A stretch of 64,000 bases of DNA from Scandinavium sp036409475 (lineage in GTDB: Bacteria > Pseudomonadota > Gammaproteobacteria > Enterobacterales > Enterobacteriaceae). Positions 1-9,554 of the stretch are shown here, piece after piece. The stretch lies in the NCBI RefSeq assembly GCF_036409475.1, contig NZ_JAYRCK010000025.1, positions 25,424 through 89,423 of the forward strand. Reading direction: 5' to 3'. Every line of letters starts with the position of its first letter. Positions within the stretch are counted from its first letter, which is position 1. The notes under the pieces were generated by a model. That model made no database searches. It worked only from the letters and a program-made list of their open reading frames with translations, and was not told the DNA's origin. The position numbers were made by a program, and so were the translations under genes.

Positions 1-1622
1 GTACGTCCGCCGCTGCTGCTATCAACCACGATTTCGTTGTCAGTATCTGTCTGGAACAGTGCGGCAGTCAGCAGTCCGTTGCCGATACGCGTTTTGCTGC
101 CGACTTCCACGGTTTCATTGGTTGAGGGCTGCAGGCCAAAGTTCAGGCCGCTTTGATCGTTCGGACGATAGGAAAGCTCGTTGATGGTCGGTGTCTCGAA
201 CCCACGTCCGGCAGACACATACACATTCCAGGCATCGGTGACGGCATATTCCAGTGACGCTGCCGGGAGCCATTTGTGGTAGCTGGCCTCGCCGCTGTCA
301 TTCCCATTGCCCGGCGTAACGTAGAAGTCGTTGGAATCAAACCACACGGAGCTATAGCGAACGCCAGCATCGAGTGACAATTTGTTCGTCAGCTGCCATT
401 GGGTTTGCAGATACGGGTCGAGGTTCCACATCAGATTGCGTTCATTACGACGCAGAGCGCCTTGCTGACCGTACTCCGGCACGCCGTTATCCAGCACAAA
501 GTTTTCATAACCTTTGCGCTTCTCGCTCATGTTTTCGTAGTCCAGCCCGGTTGTGAAGGTGACGGGGACCAGCAGCTCGCCGCGGTGCGTCCAGCGTGTG
601 TCGATCCCCTGATAATGTCTGTCGAGATCGATAACGCCACCGGCGTGCGAAGGCTTGAGCTGAGGAGCCATCGGGATGGACTGATATTGCGTGGTTTGAC
701 GTTCGCCCGCGTACATCATCACGCTGAGGTCGTCCTGCTCGCTGAGCTGACGTTCGTAATGCAAACCGGCCTGGGTTTGTTTGAGATCTTTGCGGGTATT
801 GTACTGATCGCCACGCGGGGATTGCTGCGGGTTGGCGCGCCATTCGCTGTAGCTCAACCCGCCGGGATCGTTAGCTTTAATATCCACGCTGTTAAACAGC
901 AACGTGACTTTACTGACGTCGTTAATTCGTACGCCAAGTTTGGCGTTCGCCTGGTTTTTACGTGCGCCGCTGTGGTCGCGATAGCCGTGAGTGGAAAAAC
1001 GGGAAGTCGATACGGTGTAATCCACATCGCCAGCCTGAGTGCCGTCGCCGACTGCACCGCTGGCTTTCAGGCCATAACGCCAGCTGCCATAGCTGCCGTA
1101 ATAGCTGCTGGCTTCAATGGTCGTCGGCTGTTGCCCGGTTTGGGTGGTGATGTTCATCACTCCGCCGGACGAGTTGCCATACAGGGCAGAGAAGGGCCCA
1201 CGCAGCACTTCAAGGGTGTCTACGCTGCCGATATCAATGTTCGAAGTTTGTCCCTGACCGTCAGGCATGGTGGCCGGAATGCCGTCGACATAAAGACGAA
1301 TGCCGCGTACGCCAAACGTGGAGCGAGAGCCGAACCCGCGAATCGACAACTGCAAATCCTGGGCGTAGTTCTGTCGGTTCTGTACCTGCAAACCCGGCAC
1401 CGCGTTCAGTGACTCTGAAAGGTTCACGCGCGGCGTGGCATGACGCATATCGTCGCCGTTTACCACGCTTACCGCCGCGGGGGTATCGAGCTCAGAAACG
1501 GTGGTTTGCGGTGTCGCGGAGACCACCATCGTCTGGTCGTCGGCCGCAAAGGCATCTGGCAGTGGAAGAAGCGGCAACAACAATGCCGGAAGCGCAGCCT
1601 TGCGAACGGTAATAATTTTCAT
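1..1622 (-). CDS. yncD: TonB-dependent outer-membrane receptor YncD/PqqU (3' end outside window)
   Basis: This is an outer-membrane TonB-dependent receptor. The E. coli homologue YncD is known as PqqU, the PQQ uptake receptor. The start codon is at 1622-1620, and the reading frame runs leftwards without a stop to the window edge, so about 540 residues are present and the C-terminal barrel is cut off. Visible features are a signal peptide ending near AFA-ADD, a TonB-box-like segment TMVVSA right after it, and a plug domain with LNAVPGLQVQ, IRGFGSRSTFG and the typical plug end VLRGPFSALYGNSSGG. Barrel strands follow. It is divergent from yncE, as in E. coli. The intergenic region of about 250 bp is AT-rich and probably carries both promoters. 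Identification is strong from sequence plus synteny; the substrate is inferred from the homologue. Confidence 0.9.
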   Translation of the reverse strand, partial: MKIITVRKAALPALLLPLLPLPDAFAADDQTMVVSATPQTTVSELDTPAAVSVVNGDDMRHATPRVNLSESLNAVPGLQVQNRQNYAQDLQLSIRGFGSRSTFGVRGIRLYVDGIPATMPDGQGQTSNIDIGSVDTLEVLRGPFSALYGNSSGGVMNITTQTGQQPTTIEASSYYGSYGSWRYGLKASGAVGDGTQAGDVDYTVSTSRFSTHGYRDHSGARKNQANAKLGVRINDVSKVTLLFNSVDIKANDPGGLSYSEWRANPQQSPRGDQYNTRKDLKQTQAGLHYERQLSEQDDLSVMMYAGERQTTQYQSIPMAPQLKPSHAGGVIDLDRHYQGIDTRWTHRGELLVPVTFTTGLDYENMSEKRKGYENFVLDNGVPEYGQQGALRRNERNLMWNLDPYLQTQWQLTNKLSLDAGVRYSSVWFDSNDFYVTPGNGNDSGEASYHKWLPAASLEYAVTDAWNVYVSAGRGFETPTINELSYRPNDQSGLNFGLQPSTNETVEVGSKTRIGNGLLTAALFQTDTDNEIVVDSSSGGR

Positions 1623-1879
1623 GCAACTCTCGTGGTAATGAACCAAATGGAACAACGGTGAATATGTTAATTCTTATGTAAATTATTTGAAAACCATAAC
1701 AGCACGTTACGTTAAATGTCGAACTGACAATGGCACATTTTTGGCGAGGCGAGGAAATAATTACTCCACATTAGCGACACTAATGATTACTATTCTCAAT
1801 AACAAAATGCAGTGCTATGACGCTGCAAGCAGGAAGCATGTCGGGCAGTACCACATTTCGTATTTCAAAGGGAGTCGTC

Positions 1880-2941
1880 ATGTCTTTACGTCACTTGTCC
1901 ATGCCGCGTTTTCGCCGTTCTCTGCTGTTAACCTCTTTACTGCTTGCCTGGACGTTCAACGTTCAGGCTGCGGATGACATGCTTCGCAAAGCCGTCGGGA
2001 AAGGGGTGTATGAAATGGCCCTGAATTCACAGGAAAACGCGCTGTGGGTCGCCACATCGCAGAGCCGTAAGACCGACAAAGGCGGGGTGGTTTATCGCCT
2101 CGACCCGCAAACGCTGAATATCACCCTGGCGGTTCACAGTGACCTGAAACCGTTTGGCGCGACCATCAACAATCAGGCGCAAACGCTGTGGTTTGGTAAC
2201 ACCACCAACGGCACCATTACGGCGATTGACGCCAAAACGGGTGACGTGAAAGGGCGCGTGGTGCTCGACTCACGTCAGCGCAGTGAAACCGTGAAGCCGC
2301 TGCAGCCGCGAGAGCTGGCCGTGGACGAGAAAACCAACAGCGTCTATATCACCGGCGTGGGCAAAGAGAGTGTGGTGTGGGTGGTTGATGGGGCAACGCT
2401 CAGGTTAAAAACGACCATTAGCGGCACCGGGAATCGCAGTACTGCACTGGCGCTCGATAACGATGCTCAGCGCCTGTATACCGTCAGCGCAGAAGGCGAG
2501 CTGGTTACTGTCGACACCGCCAAAAACAGCATTCTGACGCGCCAGACACTGGTGGATGACGGCAAAGAGCACGCTTTCCTGAACATCGCGCTGGATAAAG
2601 CCAACCACCGCGCATACCTCACCGATTTCAAGCAGCCTGAAGTGCTGGTTGTGGATTATCGCAACGGCAAAGTGCTGGAAAAAATTGCTACCCCGGAAGG
2701 GCTGGCGATTCTGTTTAACCCGACCCGCAATGAAGTTTACGTCACTCATCGCCTGGCCGGGAAAGTGAGCGTGATCGACACCAAAACCAACAAAGTGGTG
2801 AAGACCTTTGATACGCCGCCGCGTCCAAACAGCCTTGCGCTGTCTGCCGATGGCAAGACGCTGTTCGTTAGCGTGAAGCAGGAATCAACTCGCGAAAAAG
2901 AAGCAACGCAGCCGGATGATGTGATTCGGATTACCCTGTGA
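1880..2941 (+). CDS. yncE: YncE, secreted seven-bladed beta-propeller protein
   Basis: Periplasmic beta-propeller of the YncE/YVTN family. The E. coli protein has the same length (353 residues), is iron-regulated and binds single-stranded DNA in vitro. I chose the start at 1880 because a GGAG ribosome site lies just upstream and translation then opens with a signal peptide (MSLRHLSMPRF..., cleavage near NVQA-ADD). The frame is open further upstream to 1817, but that extension has no ribosome site. Repeated blades of the form DxxTxxVYVTHRLAGKVSVID are visible through the C-terminal half. It is divergent from yncD, an arrangement that in E. coli suggests linked function in PQQ/iron-related uptake; that link is inference. 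A strong hairpin terminator follows. Confidence 0.92.
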   Translation: MSLRHLSMPRFRRSLLLTSLLLAWTFNVQAADDMLRKAVGKGVYEMALNSQENALWVATSQSRKTDKGGVVYRLDPQTLNITLAVHSDLKPFGATINNQAQTLWFGNTTNGTITAIDAKTGDVKGRVVLDSRQRSETVKPLQPRELAVDEKTNSVYITGVGKESVVWVVDGATLRLKTTISGTGNRSTALALDNDAQRLYTVSAEGELVTVDTAKNSILTRQTLVDDGKEHAFLNIALDKANHRAYLTDFKQPEVLVVDYRNGKVLEKIATPEGLAILFNPTRNEVYVTHRLAGKVSVIDTKTNKVVKTFDTPPRPNSLALSADGKTLFVSVKQESTREKEATQPDDVIRITL

Positions 2942-2955
2942 TGATGGAATAAGAA

Positions 2956-2980
2956 AAGCCGCTCGATTGAGCGGCTTTTT
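2956..2980 (+). terminator. Rho-independent terminator of yncE
   Basis: Perfect GCCGCTC/GAGCGGC stem (2958-2964 with 2969-2975), four-base loop, followed by TTTTT. It lies 15 bases after the yncE stop codon. Confidence 0.85.
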
Positions 2981-3014
2981 GATGTCAGGTGGCGCAAAAC
3001 TTCTGCGGCCTGAT

Positions 3015-3050
3015 CCCCTCTCCCCAACCCTCTCCCAAAGGGAGAGGGAG
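3015..3050. repeat. Short palindromic repeat, CCCTCTCCC/GGGAGAGGG type
   Basis: Inverted repeat CCCTCTCCC (3028-3036), AAA, GGGAGAGGG (3040-3048) between the convergent ends of yncE and ansP. A related, longer element sits at 19584-19662 between the convergent ends of nhoA and narV. Such elements are scattered in intergenic regions of enterobacteria and pseudomonads and may end transcription or stabilise transcripts. Confidence 0.7.
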
Positions 3051-3065
3051 GAAATAACAGGGCAA

Positions 3066-4559
3066 TTACTGAGAAGTTTTCTCAACCAACGCCGCATCCT
3101 GCTCGCCTTCGTGATGAACCGGCGCCGTGCTGTGGATCTCCTGCACGCGCTTGCGTACACCGAACCAGCCAGCAATCAGCAGCACCGCAATCAGCGGAAT
3201 CGAGGCGATGGTGTAGGTGCCATTCGGGTAATCGAACGCCATCAGCACCAGCACGCTTAAGAGGAACAGCAGCGTCAGCCAGGAGGTGACAGGTGCGCCC
3301 GGCAGTTTGAAGCTGACATCGGCACATTTGCCTTCTTTGATGAACTTACGCAGACGCATCTGGCACACCACGATGAAGCCCCAGGAGGCGATAATGCCCA
3401 GCGAGGCCACGTTCAGTACAATCTCAAAGACCTGAGAAGGCACCAGATAGTTCAGGAAAACGCCGACCACATACACGCCCAACGTGGCCAGAATGCCTGC
3501 GTAAGGGACGTGCTGACGGCTCATTTTAGACATGAACTTCGGCGCAGAACCGCCCATCGACATGGAACGCAGAATACGTCCGGTGCTGTACAGGCCAGAG
3601 TTCAGGCTCGACAGCGCAGCCGTCAGCACCACGATGTTCATGATGCTGCCGACATACGGCACGCCAAGTTTAGAGAAGAAGGTCACGAACGGGCTTTGAC
3701 CGGCCTGATAGGCATTCCACGGCAGCAGCAGAACCAACAGCACCACGGAACCGACGTAGAACAGACCGATACGCCAGATAACGCTGTTAATCGCTTTTGG
3801 CACCATGGTCTGCGGATCTTTACATTCCCCAGCGGCGGTACCCACCAGTTCGATAGAGGCGAATGCAAAGACGACCCCCTGAACCAGCACCAGCGCAGGT
3901 AGCAGGCCATGCGGGAAGAAGCCGCCGTTATCGGTTATCAAATGGAAGCCAGTCGCGCCACCATCCAGCGGTTTACCGGTTCCAAGGAACACAGTACCCA
4001 CCACCAGGAAGATGACAATCGCCAGCACTTTCAGCAGCGCAAACCAGAACTCCATTTCGGCGAACCACTTCACGCCGATCATGTTCATGGTGCCGACAAT
4101 GGCCAGCGCGCCAAGGGCAAACACCCACTGTGGCACGTCACCAAATGTGCCCCAGTAGTGCATATAAAGGGCAACCGCCGTGATATCGACAATCCCGGTC
4201 ATCGCCCAGTTGACGAAATACATCCAGCCCGCGACATAGGCGGCTTTCTCGCCCAGGAACTCACGGGCATAAGAGACGAAACTGCCGCTTGAGGGACGGT
4301 GTAACACCAGTTCGCCCAGCGCACGAAGAATAAAGAAGGAGAAGATACCGCAGACCAGATAGACGATAGCGAGGGAAGGGCCAGCCATCTGCAAACGCGC
4401 GCCTGCGCCGAGGAACAGACCGGTGCCGATAGCCCCGCCGATGGCAATCATCTGAACGTGACGATTGCCCATCGCCTTGTTGTAACCCGCTTCATGCGAG
4501 TTCAGCCAGCGGCGCTTAGCTGCGTGATGCTCCGCCGCGCTGTTGTGTTTTGTGCTCAT
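3066..4559 (-). CDS. ansP: L-asparagine permease AnsP
   Basis: Amino-acid:proton symporter of the APC superfamily (AAT family) in the inner membrane; E. coli AnsP imports L-asparagine. The protein is 497 residues against 499 in E. coli. The conserved first-helix motif GGAIGTGLFLGAGARL is at about residues 41-56, followed by the usual 12 hydrophobic segments and the family motif FASIELVGTAAGEC near residue 235. It starts with MSTKHNSAAEHHAAKRRW, like its homologues. The gene runs towards yncE, as in E. coli. In this genome the neighbour behind it is a monooxygenase operon that K-12 lacks at this place. Confidence 0.93.
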   Translation of the reverse strand: MSTKHNSAAEHHAAKRRWLNSHEAGYNKAMGNRHVQMIAIGGAIGTGLFLGAGARLQMAGPSLAIVYLVCGIFSFFILRALGELVLHRPSSGSFVSYAREFLGEKAAYVAGWMYFVNWAMTGIVDITAVALYMHYWGTFGDVPQWVFALGALAIVGTMNMIGVKWFAEMEFWFALLKVLAIVIFLVVGTVFLGTGKPLDGGATGFHLITDNGGFFPHGLLPALVLVQGVVFAFASIELVGTAAGECKDPQTMVPKAINSVIWRIGLFYVGSVVLLVLLLPWNAYQAGQSPFVTFFSKLGVPYVGSIMNIVVLTAALSSLNSGLYSTGRILRSMSMGGSAPKFMSKMSRQHVPYAGILATLGVYVVGVFLNYLVPSQVFEIVLNVASLGIIASWGFIVVCQMRLRKFIKEGKCADVSFKLPGAPVTSWLTLLFLLSVLVLMAFDYPNGTYTIASIPLIAVLLIAGWFGVRKRVQEIHSTAPVHHEGEQDAALVEKTSQ

Positions 4560-5087
4560 TGTAATAACCCGATTAACCTGTCATTACCCCAATCAGGGGC
4601 CCAAAAAAATGCCGCAGCGTTAACGATTGCGCGGCAGCACATTGTTCTGGCTTTCTCAGCATTCTGACGTAGAGATAAGGCAAAACATGGCGCAGCATCC
4701 TACCTGCAAATCATAAGCGACGCAAAACTTACAGGTGCGCAGAGTGACGAAGATCGCCCCTTTTTGTGTGGTCAGATCTGCTTCCTGAACCGTTACGGCA
4801 AAGCGAATTCTTTGGCTGTCTTTAAGCTAAATTTCAATGTGTTGCAAGAATCGCTCTGGTGAGTGGCAAGGAATACGACTGTCCAGCCGCGGTGTGTGGT
4901 GAGCGGCAAACCGTGAGGCGAATACATTACGACCCGGCAACTTAGCCGGTTAGGGTATTGCCACGCTTGTCGCAAAGACCGCGGCTTGATATCTAATTTT
5001 GTGCAGAGCAAATGTAAATAAATTGTTTCTCTCCGCTCGCAAGCGCTTCTAATAATGCAGACATGTTCCTGACAATGAGCCTGCGAC
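4560..5087. other. Divergent intergenic region between ansP and the monooxygenase operon
   Basis: 528 bases without a convincing gene. It must hold the ansP promoter (leftward) and the promoter of the operon starting at 5088. A CCCC(A)ATCAGGGGCCC stretch near 4587-4602 can fold just upstream of ansP. The open frames across it lack ribosome sites and look like chance. I see no clear regulator site. Confidence 0.5.
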
Positions 5088-6089
5088 ATGTCTTATCGAA
5101 TCAGTATTCTGGATAAAAGCCCTCTGGCAGACGGTGAAACAGCGTCTCAGGCCCTGGCGCGCACATTAACGTTGGCGCAACAGGCGGAGGCGTGGGGGTA
5201 TCACCGTTTATGGATAGCCGAGCATCACAATACTCAGCAACTGGCGAGCCCGTCCCCGGAAGTGGTGATTGGCTGGCTGCTGGGGCAAACCCGGCGCATT
5301 CGTATTGGGTCGGGTGGCGTGATGCTCCAGCATTACAGCCCTTACAAAGTGGCCGAAAATTTCAATCTGCTGGCGTCGCTTGCGCCGGGTCGTGTTGATT
5401 TAGGCGTCGGTAAAGCACCGGGCGGTTTGCCGCTCTCCACTCGCGCTTTGCAGCAAGGCGTGAATGCGCAGGAGAAGGGCACCTTTGCCGATCAGCTCAC
5501 GCAGCTGGACCACTGGCTGGCACAAACGCGCACCGACAACCCGGACACTGTGTTGCCAACGCCAATCCCGCCTCAGCGCCCGGAAGGTTTCTTGCTCGGG
5601 GCAAGTCTCGAAAGTGCCGAACTCGCCGCGCAACTGGACTGGAACTTCGTGTTCGCGGCACACCTTAACGGTGATAAGAACCTGCTGCGCGAAGTCACCC
5701 AACGCTGGCGTTCAATCAGCCGCCGCGACGTGCTGGTTGCGGTACAGGTGATTGTGGCCGAAGACGCAGCGCAGGCGGCAAAACTGGCTTCAGGCGTTGA
5801 AGTCTGGGGCGTGCGACTGGAAAACGGTCAGCGTGTTTCGGTTGCCAGTCAGCAGCAGGCAGAAGCCTTTGCACATCAGGCGGGCAGCCCGGCGGTGGAG
5901 ATTGTGCGCCGTGAATCCTCACTGATTGCCGGTACCGCGTTGCAGGTTCGCGCTCAACTTGATGCATTGCATCAATCTTACGGGGTAAATGAATTTGTCA
6001 TCGACACGCCGGTGGCGGAAGGAAATGCCCGACTGGCGTCACTTCGCCTGCTGGCACAAGCGTTGAACCGTGCGGAGGTGCTGTCATGA
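5088..6089 (+). CDS. Luciferase-like (LLM class) flavin-dependent monooxygenase, YtmO type
   Basis: A 333-residue TIM-barrel FMN-dependent monooxygenase of the bacterial luciferase superfamily. It begins with YRISILDKSPL, typical of the YtmO/MsuE-like branch, and contains RLWIAEHHN (about residues 41-49), a family signature, then RIRIGSGGVMLQHYSPYKVAE and PGRVDLGVGKAPG. It starts an operon and its stop overlaps the start of the amidohydrolase (ATGA), indicating translational coupling. In Bacillus subtilis the equivalent ytm/yxe operons oxidise N-acetylated S-substituted cysteines (for example S-(2-succino)cysteine) to free the sulfur. The same mix of genes here (amidohydrolase, acetyltransferase, amino-acid ABC transporter) suggests a related role; the exact substrate is unknown. 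Confidence 0.85.
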   Translation: MSYRISILDKSPLADGETASQALARTLTLAQQAEAWGYHRLWIAEHHNTQQLASPSPEVVIGWLLGQTRRIRIGSGGVMLQHYSPYKVAENFNLLASLAPGRVDLGVGKAPGGLPLSTRALQQGVNAQEKGTFADQLTQLDHWLAQTRTDNPDTVLPTPIPPQRPEGFLLGASLESAELAAQLDWNFVFAAHLNGDKNLLREVTQRWRSISRRDVLVAVQVIVAEDAAQAAKLASGVEVWGVRLENGQRVSVASQQQAEAFAHQAGSPAVEIVRRESSLIAGTALQVRAQLDALHQSYGVNEFVIDTPVAEGNARLASLRLLAQALNRAEVLS

Positions 6090-7207
6090 GCTTCGATCAT
6101 CAACTGATCCAGTGGCGGCGAGAACTGCACCAGTTTCCCGAGCTTTCCTTGCAGGAAGTCGCTACCACGGCACGCATTCGCGACTGGCTGCAAACGGCAG
6201 GATTGTCATTGTTACCCTACGCGTTGAAAACCGGCGTGGTGACGGAGATTGGGCAAGGTGAAAAGCTGATTGCCCTGCGAGCCGATATCGACGCGCTGCC
6301 GATAGAAGAAACCGCTGAGGTGGCTTTTCGTTCGCAAAATGCCGGTGTGATGCACGCCTGCGGGCACGACATTCACACCAGCGTGATGCTGGGCGCAGCG
6401 CTGCTGCTCAAGCAAAGGGAAGCAGAGCTCAACGGACGAGTACGCATCCTGTTCCAGCCTGCGGAAGAGAGCTTTGGCGGGGCCAAAACGCTGATCCGCG
6501 CCGGAGCGCTGGAAGGCGTGTCGGCTATCTTCGGCATGCATAACGAACCTGGGCTGCCAGTGGGCGCCTTTGCCACTCGCGGCGGCGCGTTCTACGCCAA
6601 TGTGGATCGCTTCGTCGTGCGAGTGCACGGAAAGGGTGCCCACGCAGCCCGCCCTCATGAAGGAAAAGACGCGATTTTACTGGCGAGCCAGCTGGTCAAC
6701 GCGTTGCAAAGCGTCGCCAGCCGCGATGTGAATACCCTGGATTCTGTGGTGTTGAGCGTCACCCGCATTCAGGGCGGCAATACCTGGAACGTGCTTCCGG
6801 AACACGTCGAGCTGGAAGGCACGCTGCGTACGCATCGCACTGAAGTGCAGCAGCAGGTCAAAGCGCGGGTGAGCGAACTGGCGGCGGGATTTGCCAGCGC
6901 CTTTAACGCACAGATTGATGTTATCTGGTACGCCGGGCCGACCGCGTTGGTTAATACGCCTCACTGGGCCGATTTCGCAACGGACGTCGCCGCAGAAAAT
7001 GGCTATCGCACAAGCCATGCCGATTTGCATATGGGCGGGGAAGATTTCGCGGTGTATCTGCAGCAGATCCCCGGTGCGTTTGTGAGTATCGGCAGCGCCA
7101 GTGAATTTGGCTTACACCATCCGGCCTTTAATCCGGATGAAGCGCTGATTGGCCCGGCGGCTCGTTATTTTGCGGCGCTGGCGGAAAAAGCCTTACACAC
7201 CATTTGA
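6086..7207 (+). CDS. M20-family amidohydrolase (N-acyl-amino-acid deacylase)
   Basis: Zinc aminoacylase/amidohydrolase of peptidase family M20D, 373 residues. Metal-binding motifs are visible: ALRADIDALPIEE (about 70-82), MHACGHDIHT (about 94-103), the catalytic pair in QPAEESFGGA (about 128-137), GMHNEPGLPVG, and near the C terminus DLHMGGEDFAVY. A dimerisation domain lies between HGKGAHAARPHEG and the end. In the B. subtilis yxe/ytm pathways the homologue (YxeP/YtnL) removes the acetyl group after oxidation. It is translationally coupled to the monooxygenase upstream. A flavin monooxygenase remnant begins 42 bases downstream. Confidence 0.88.
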   Translation: MSFDHQLIQWRRELHQFPELSLQEVATTARIRDWLQTAGLSLLPYALKTGVVTEIGQGEKLIALRADIDALPIEETAEVAFRSQNAGVMHACGHDIHTSVMLGAALLLKQREAELNGRVRILFQPAEESFGGAKTLIRAGALEGVSAIFGMHNEPGLPVGAFATRGGAFYANVDRFVVRVHGKGAHAARPHEGKDAILLASQLVNALQSVASRDVNTLDSVVLSVTRIQGGNTWNVLPEHVELEGTLRTHRTEVQQQVKARVSELAAGFASAFNAQIDVIWYAGPTALVNTPHWADFATDVAAENGYRTSHADLHMGGEDFAVYLQQIPGAFVSIGSASEFGLHHPAFNPDEALIGPAARYFAALAEKALHTI

Positions 7208-7249
7208 TCGCACACGAACAGATTATTACCGACAGGGTAAGGGGTAGTT

Positions 7250-7363
7250 ATGTCTACAGAACGGCAATTGCGCCTGGGCACCATATTGCAGGGTGCGTCC
7301 GGAAATATGTCAGCCTGGCGTCATCCTGTGGCGCAGGCCGATGCCAGTATTAATAGTGAATAA
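7250..7363 (+). pseudogene. N-terminal stub of an NtaA/SnaA/DszA-family FMN monooxygenase
   Basis: After a strong ribosome site (AAGGGG) an ORF begins MSTERQLRLGTILQGASGNM and continues SAWRHP, the typical start of the two-component FMN monooxygenases YtnJ/YxeK/NtaA (normally about 440 residues). The homologous part stops after about 33 residues, near 7350. There the sequence switches to the interrupted end of a Tn3 transposase, and the frame terminates at 7361-7363. The rest of the gene was lost in the transposon insertion/deletion that also removed the start of the substrate-binding protein at 14613. Family assignment rests on only 30 residues plus operon logic. Confidence 0.65.
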
Positions 7364-8742
7364 CCAGCACGTTGAATCCGGCCCTCCGTATCGTACACAA
7401 GGCGTTTCCAGGGGCCAGTAATAATGTGTTCAGGTGCATCATTGAGAAGACGTTTTTTCGAGCCGTTCAGTTCGGTCAGATAATGGATGGCGGCCAACGT
7501 ATGTTCACCGGCTGGCGCAGCGCGAAAATGCAGGTTACGCAGTACCGCCGGAAGAAAACGTTTCACTCGACCATACTGCTCCACCATTTCTTCCTGGAAA
7601 TTGCTGTTATGAGGCCGGGCCAGCTCGTGAACCTTGCTGACGGATTCTGCCAGTCTGCTTTTTGATACGCTGCTAAATATGGCCTGCCTCAATTCAGCAT
7701 CATCAGCCTGCTCATCCAGTAACAATGAACATGCCTGAGCCAGTAACAGCGCTGCCCGGTCAAGATCTTTCAGCGTCCTGAGCCGTTTTTTCTGCCCTAT
7801 TTTCTTCGCATCACGGGTTATGTCCAGTATCAGCATATCGAGCACATCAACGGCTTCATCCAGCGCTGTTGTTTCATGCGCTTTCACAAATGCGGTGAGG
7901 ACGGCCAGCTTTCTCTGCTGTGGCATGCGCGCGATGTATTTTACCGACGCCATACCCGCATAGCGGGCCAGATTGCGCAGTTGTATGGCAGGCATCCCAG
8001 TAAAATTCAGACGGGAAAACTCAAGGCTTCGTAGCCGGGTATATCGCTCCAGCGCTTCAATAAACGCCGGACCACTGACAGTGACCGGTCCCTTTTTCAG
8101 TTGTTCCAGTGGCGAAATCCGCAGCCCTTCTGGAATGTCCAGCAACTCTGTCACGCGGGCGGTCTGCCAACTGTCCGGCAGTGCGGCTAACTTTTTCCAG
8201 AGCCGCTGATTTGCCCGTTCGCGAATTTCACTGACGAGACGTACAAGTGTGGTTGCTCCGGGCAGCAGTACCTTATTCTGAAGCAGCCACGCGGTGGCAA
8301 AATCAAACATCAGACCGGGGCGCTCATTGCTGAGCCATGCGCGGGTGTACAGCAGGCGCTTCAGGCGGAAAGACCACGGGAAATCGCCAAATTCATGATA
8401 GCCGTAATATTCCTTAATTAACGCAGTATGCTCTCTGAGGGTGGTGTCTCGTTCTGCATAGCGGGAGAGGACTTCCGGACGGCGTATATTAAGCTGTACG
8501 GCGACAAAATGCTGAACACCCGGCAGAACCTGGGTTAAATCCGTCAGAAAGGTCCCCAAAAAACGGGCTGTGGTAAGCTGAAGTGCTATTCCCAGCCGGT
8601 TATGTTTTCCTCGCCGCTGATTAATGAAAGCAAGATCCCGTTCGTCAAGATGAAAATAGCGCGCCAGCTGCACATCATTGGGCTCTGCAACGTAACAACC
8701 GTAATTATGTTCCTGCTCAGTGGTCAGAAAATCGACGGGCAT
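7321..8742 (-). pseudogene. tnpA: Tn3-family transposase TnpA, N-terminal half
   Basis: The frame starts MPVDFLTTEQEHNYG, matching the start of Tn3 TnpA (about 1000 residues). It then follows it through QLARYFHLDERD, NRLGIALQL, RFLGTFLTDL, SNERPGLMFDFATAWLLQ, KKGPVTVSGPAF, RDAKKIGQKKRLR and EEMVEQYGRVKRFLP to WKRLVYDTEGRIQRAGYSL. This is the DNA-binding N-terminal half (DUF4158 region). The catalytic DDE domain is absent. After AGYSL the remaining roughly ten codons are read-through into host DNA before the stop at 7321. It is divergent from tnpR across the res site, the normal Tn3 arrangement. The element is non-autonomous. Confidence 0.92.
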
Positions 8743-8786
8743 ACAAGCCTCCCTGCCTGACGGTCATTTGTTAACATTTTATTAAC

Positions 8787-8900
8787 CGTCCGAAATATTA
8801 TAAATTATCAGACATGTGAAAACAGTGTCGTTTTTGTGTCTATTAAATCGTTTTTTTGTTATAACAGACACAAGTTGTCCGATATTTGATTTAGGATACA
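8787..8900. promoter_or_regulatory. Tn3-type res site (resolution site and tnpA/tnpR control region)
   Basis: Subsite I at 8787-8814 differs from the classical Tn3/gamma-delta site by about one base, with the crossover core TTATAA flanked by CGTCCGAAATA and ATTATCAGACA. Further TGTC/GACA-flanked subsites follow towards tnpR (GTGTC...TGTCTATTAAATCG around 8825-8850, AACAGACA...TGTCCGATATT around 8862-8886). TnpR binds here, both for resolution and to repress tnpA and itself. Confidence 0.85.
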
Positions 8901-8905
8901 TTTTT

Positions 8906-9463
8906 ATGCGACTTTTTGGTTACGCACGGGTATCAACCAGTCAGCAGTCGCTCGATATTCAAATCCGGGCGCTCAAAGATGCGGGCGTGAAAGCAAACCG
9001 TATCTTCACCGATAAGGCATCCGGCAGTTCAGTCGATCGCCCTGGGCTTGATCTGCTGCGCATGAAGGTGGAGGAAGGGGATGCCATTCTGGTGAAGAAG
9101 CTCGACCGTCTTGGCCGGGATACCGCCGATATGATCCAGCTGATAAAGGAATTCGATGCCCAGGGAGTTGCCATTCGTTTCATTGACGATGGGATCAGCA
9201 CCGATGGAGATATGGGCAAAATGGTGGTCACTATACTGTCTGCTGTCGCTCAGGCTGAGCGAAGTAGAATTTTGGAACGGACCAATGAAGGTCGGCAGGA
9301 AGCGAAGCTGAAAGGTATCCGGTTTGGACGCAGGCGCACTATCGACAGAAACAGCGTGCTGGCGCTTCATCACGGCGGAACGGGGGCCACGGCGATAGCC
9401 CGGCAGCTCGGCATTGCCCGTTCCACGGTGTATAAAATTCTTGAGGACAGGAAGTCAGCTTAG
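8906..9463 (+). CDS. tnpR: Tn3 resolvase TnpR (serine recombinase), complete
   Basis: Serine recombinase that resolves cointegrates at res. The start at 8906 is chosen because MRLFGYARVSTSQQSLDIQ is the canonical beginning; the frame is open upstream but that region is res. Length is 185 residues, as in Tn3. The catalytic serine lies in RVSTSQQS (Ser10), with conserved KKLDRLGRDTADMI, FIDDGISTDGDMGKMVVTIL and AQAERSRILERTNEGR, then a C-terminal helix-turn-helix GTGATAIARQLGIARSTVYK. It appears intact. Confidence 0.95.
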   Translation: MRLFGYARVSTSQQSLDIQIRALKDAGVKANRIFTDKASGSSVDRPGLDLLRMKVEEGDAILVKKLDRLGRDTADMIQLIKEFDAQGVAIRFIDDGISTDGDMGKMVVTILSAVAQAERSRILERTNEGRQEAKLKGIRFGRRRTIDRNSVLALHHGGTGATAIARQLGIARSTVYKILEDRKSA

Positions 9464-9554
9464 AGCATCAGGAAGTCACCATTAAATTTTGGTTAAGTAA
9501 TGCCATCTGGTTACTATAGGTAATTAACCACAGCAAACAGAAGGATTTGAGCGC

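Noticed and set aside
399..1412. Long plus-strand frame opposite yncD
   Set aside because: Shadow of the TonB receptor frame; no ribosome site and no protein-like motif.
4793..5089. 98-codon minus-strand frame upstream of the monooxygenase operon
   Set aside because: No ribosome site, odd composition, and it fills the only promoter space for two divergent genes.
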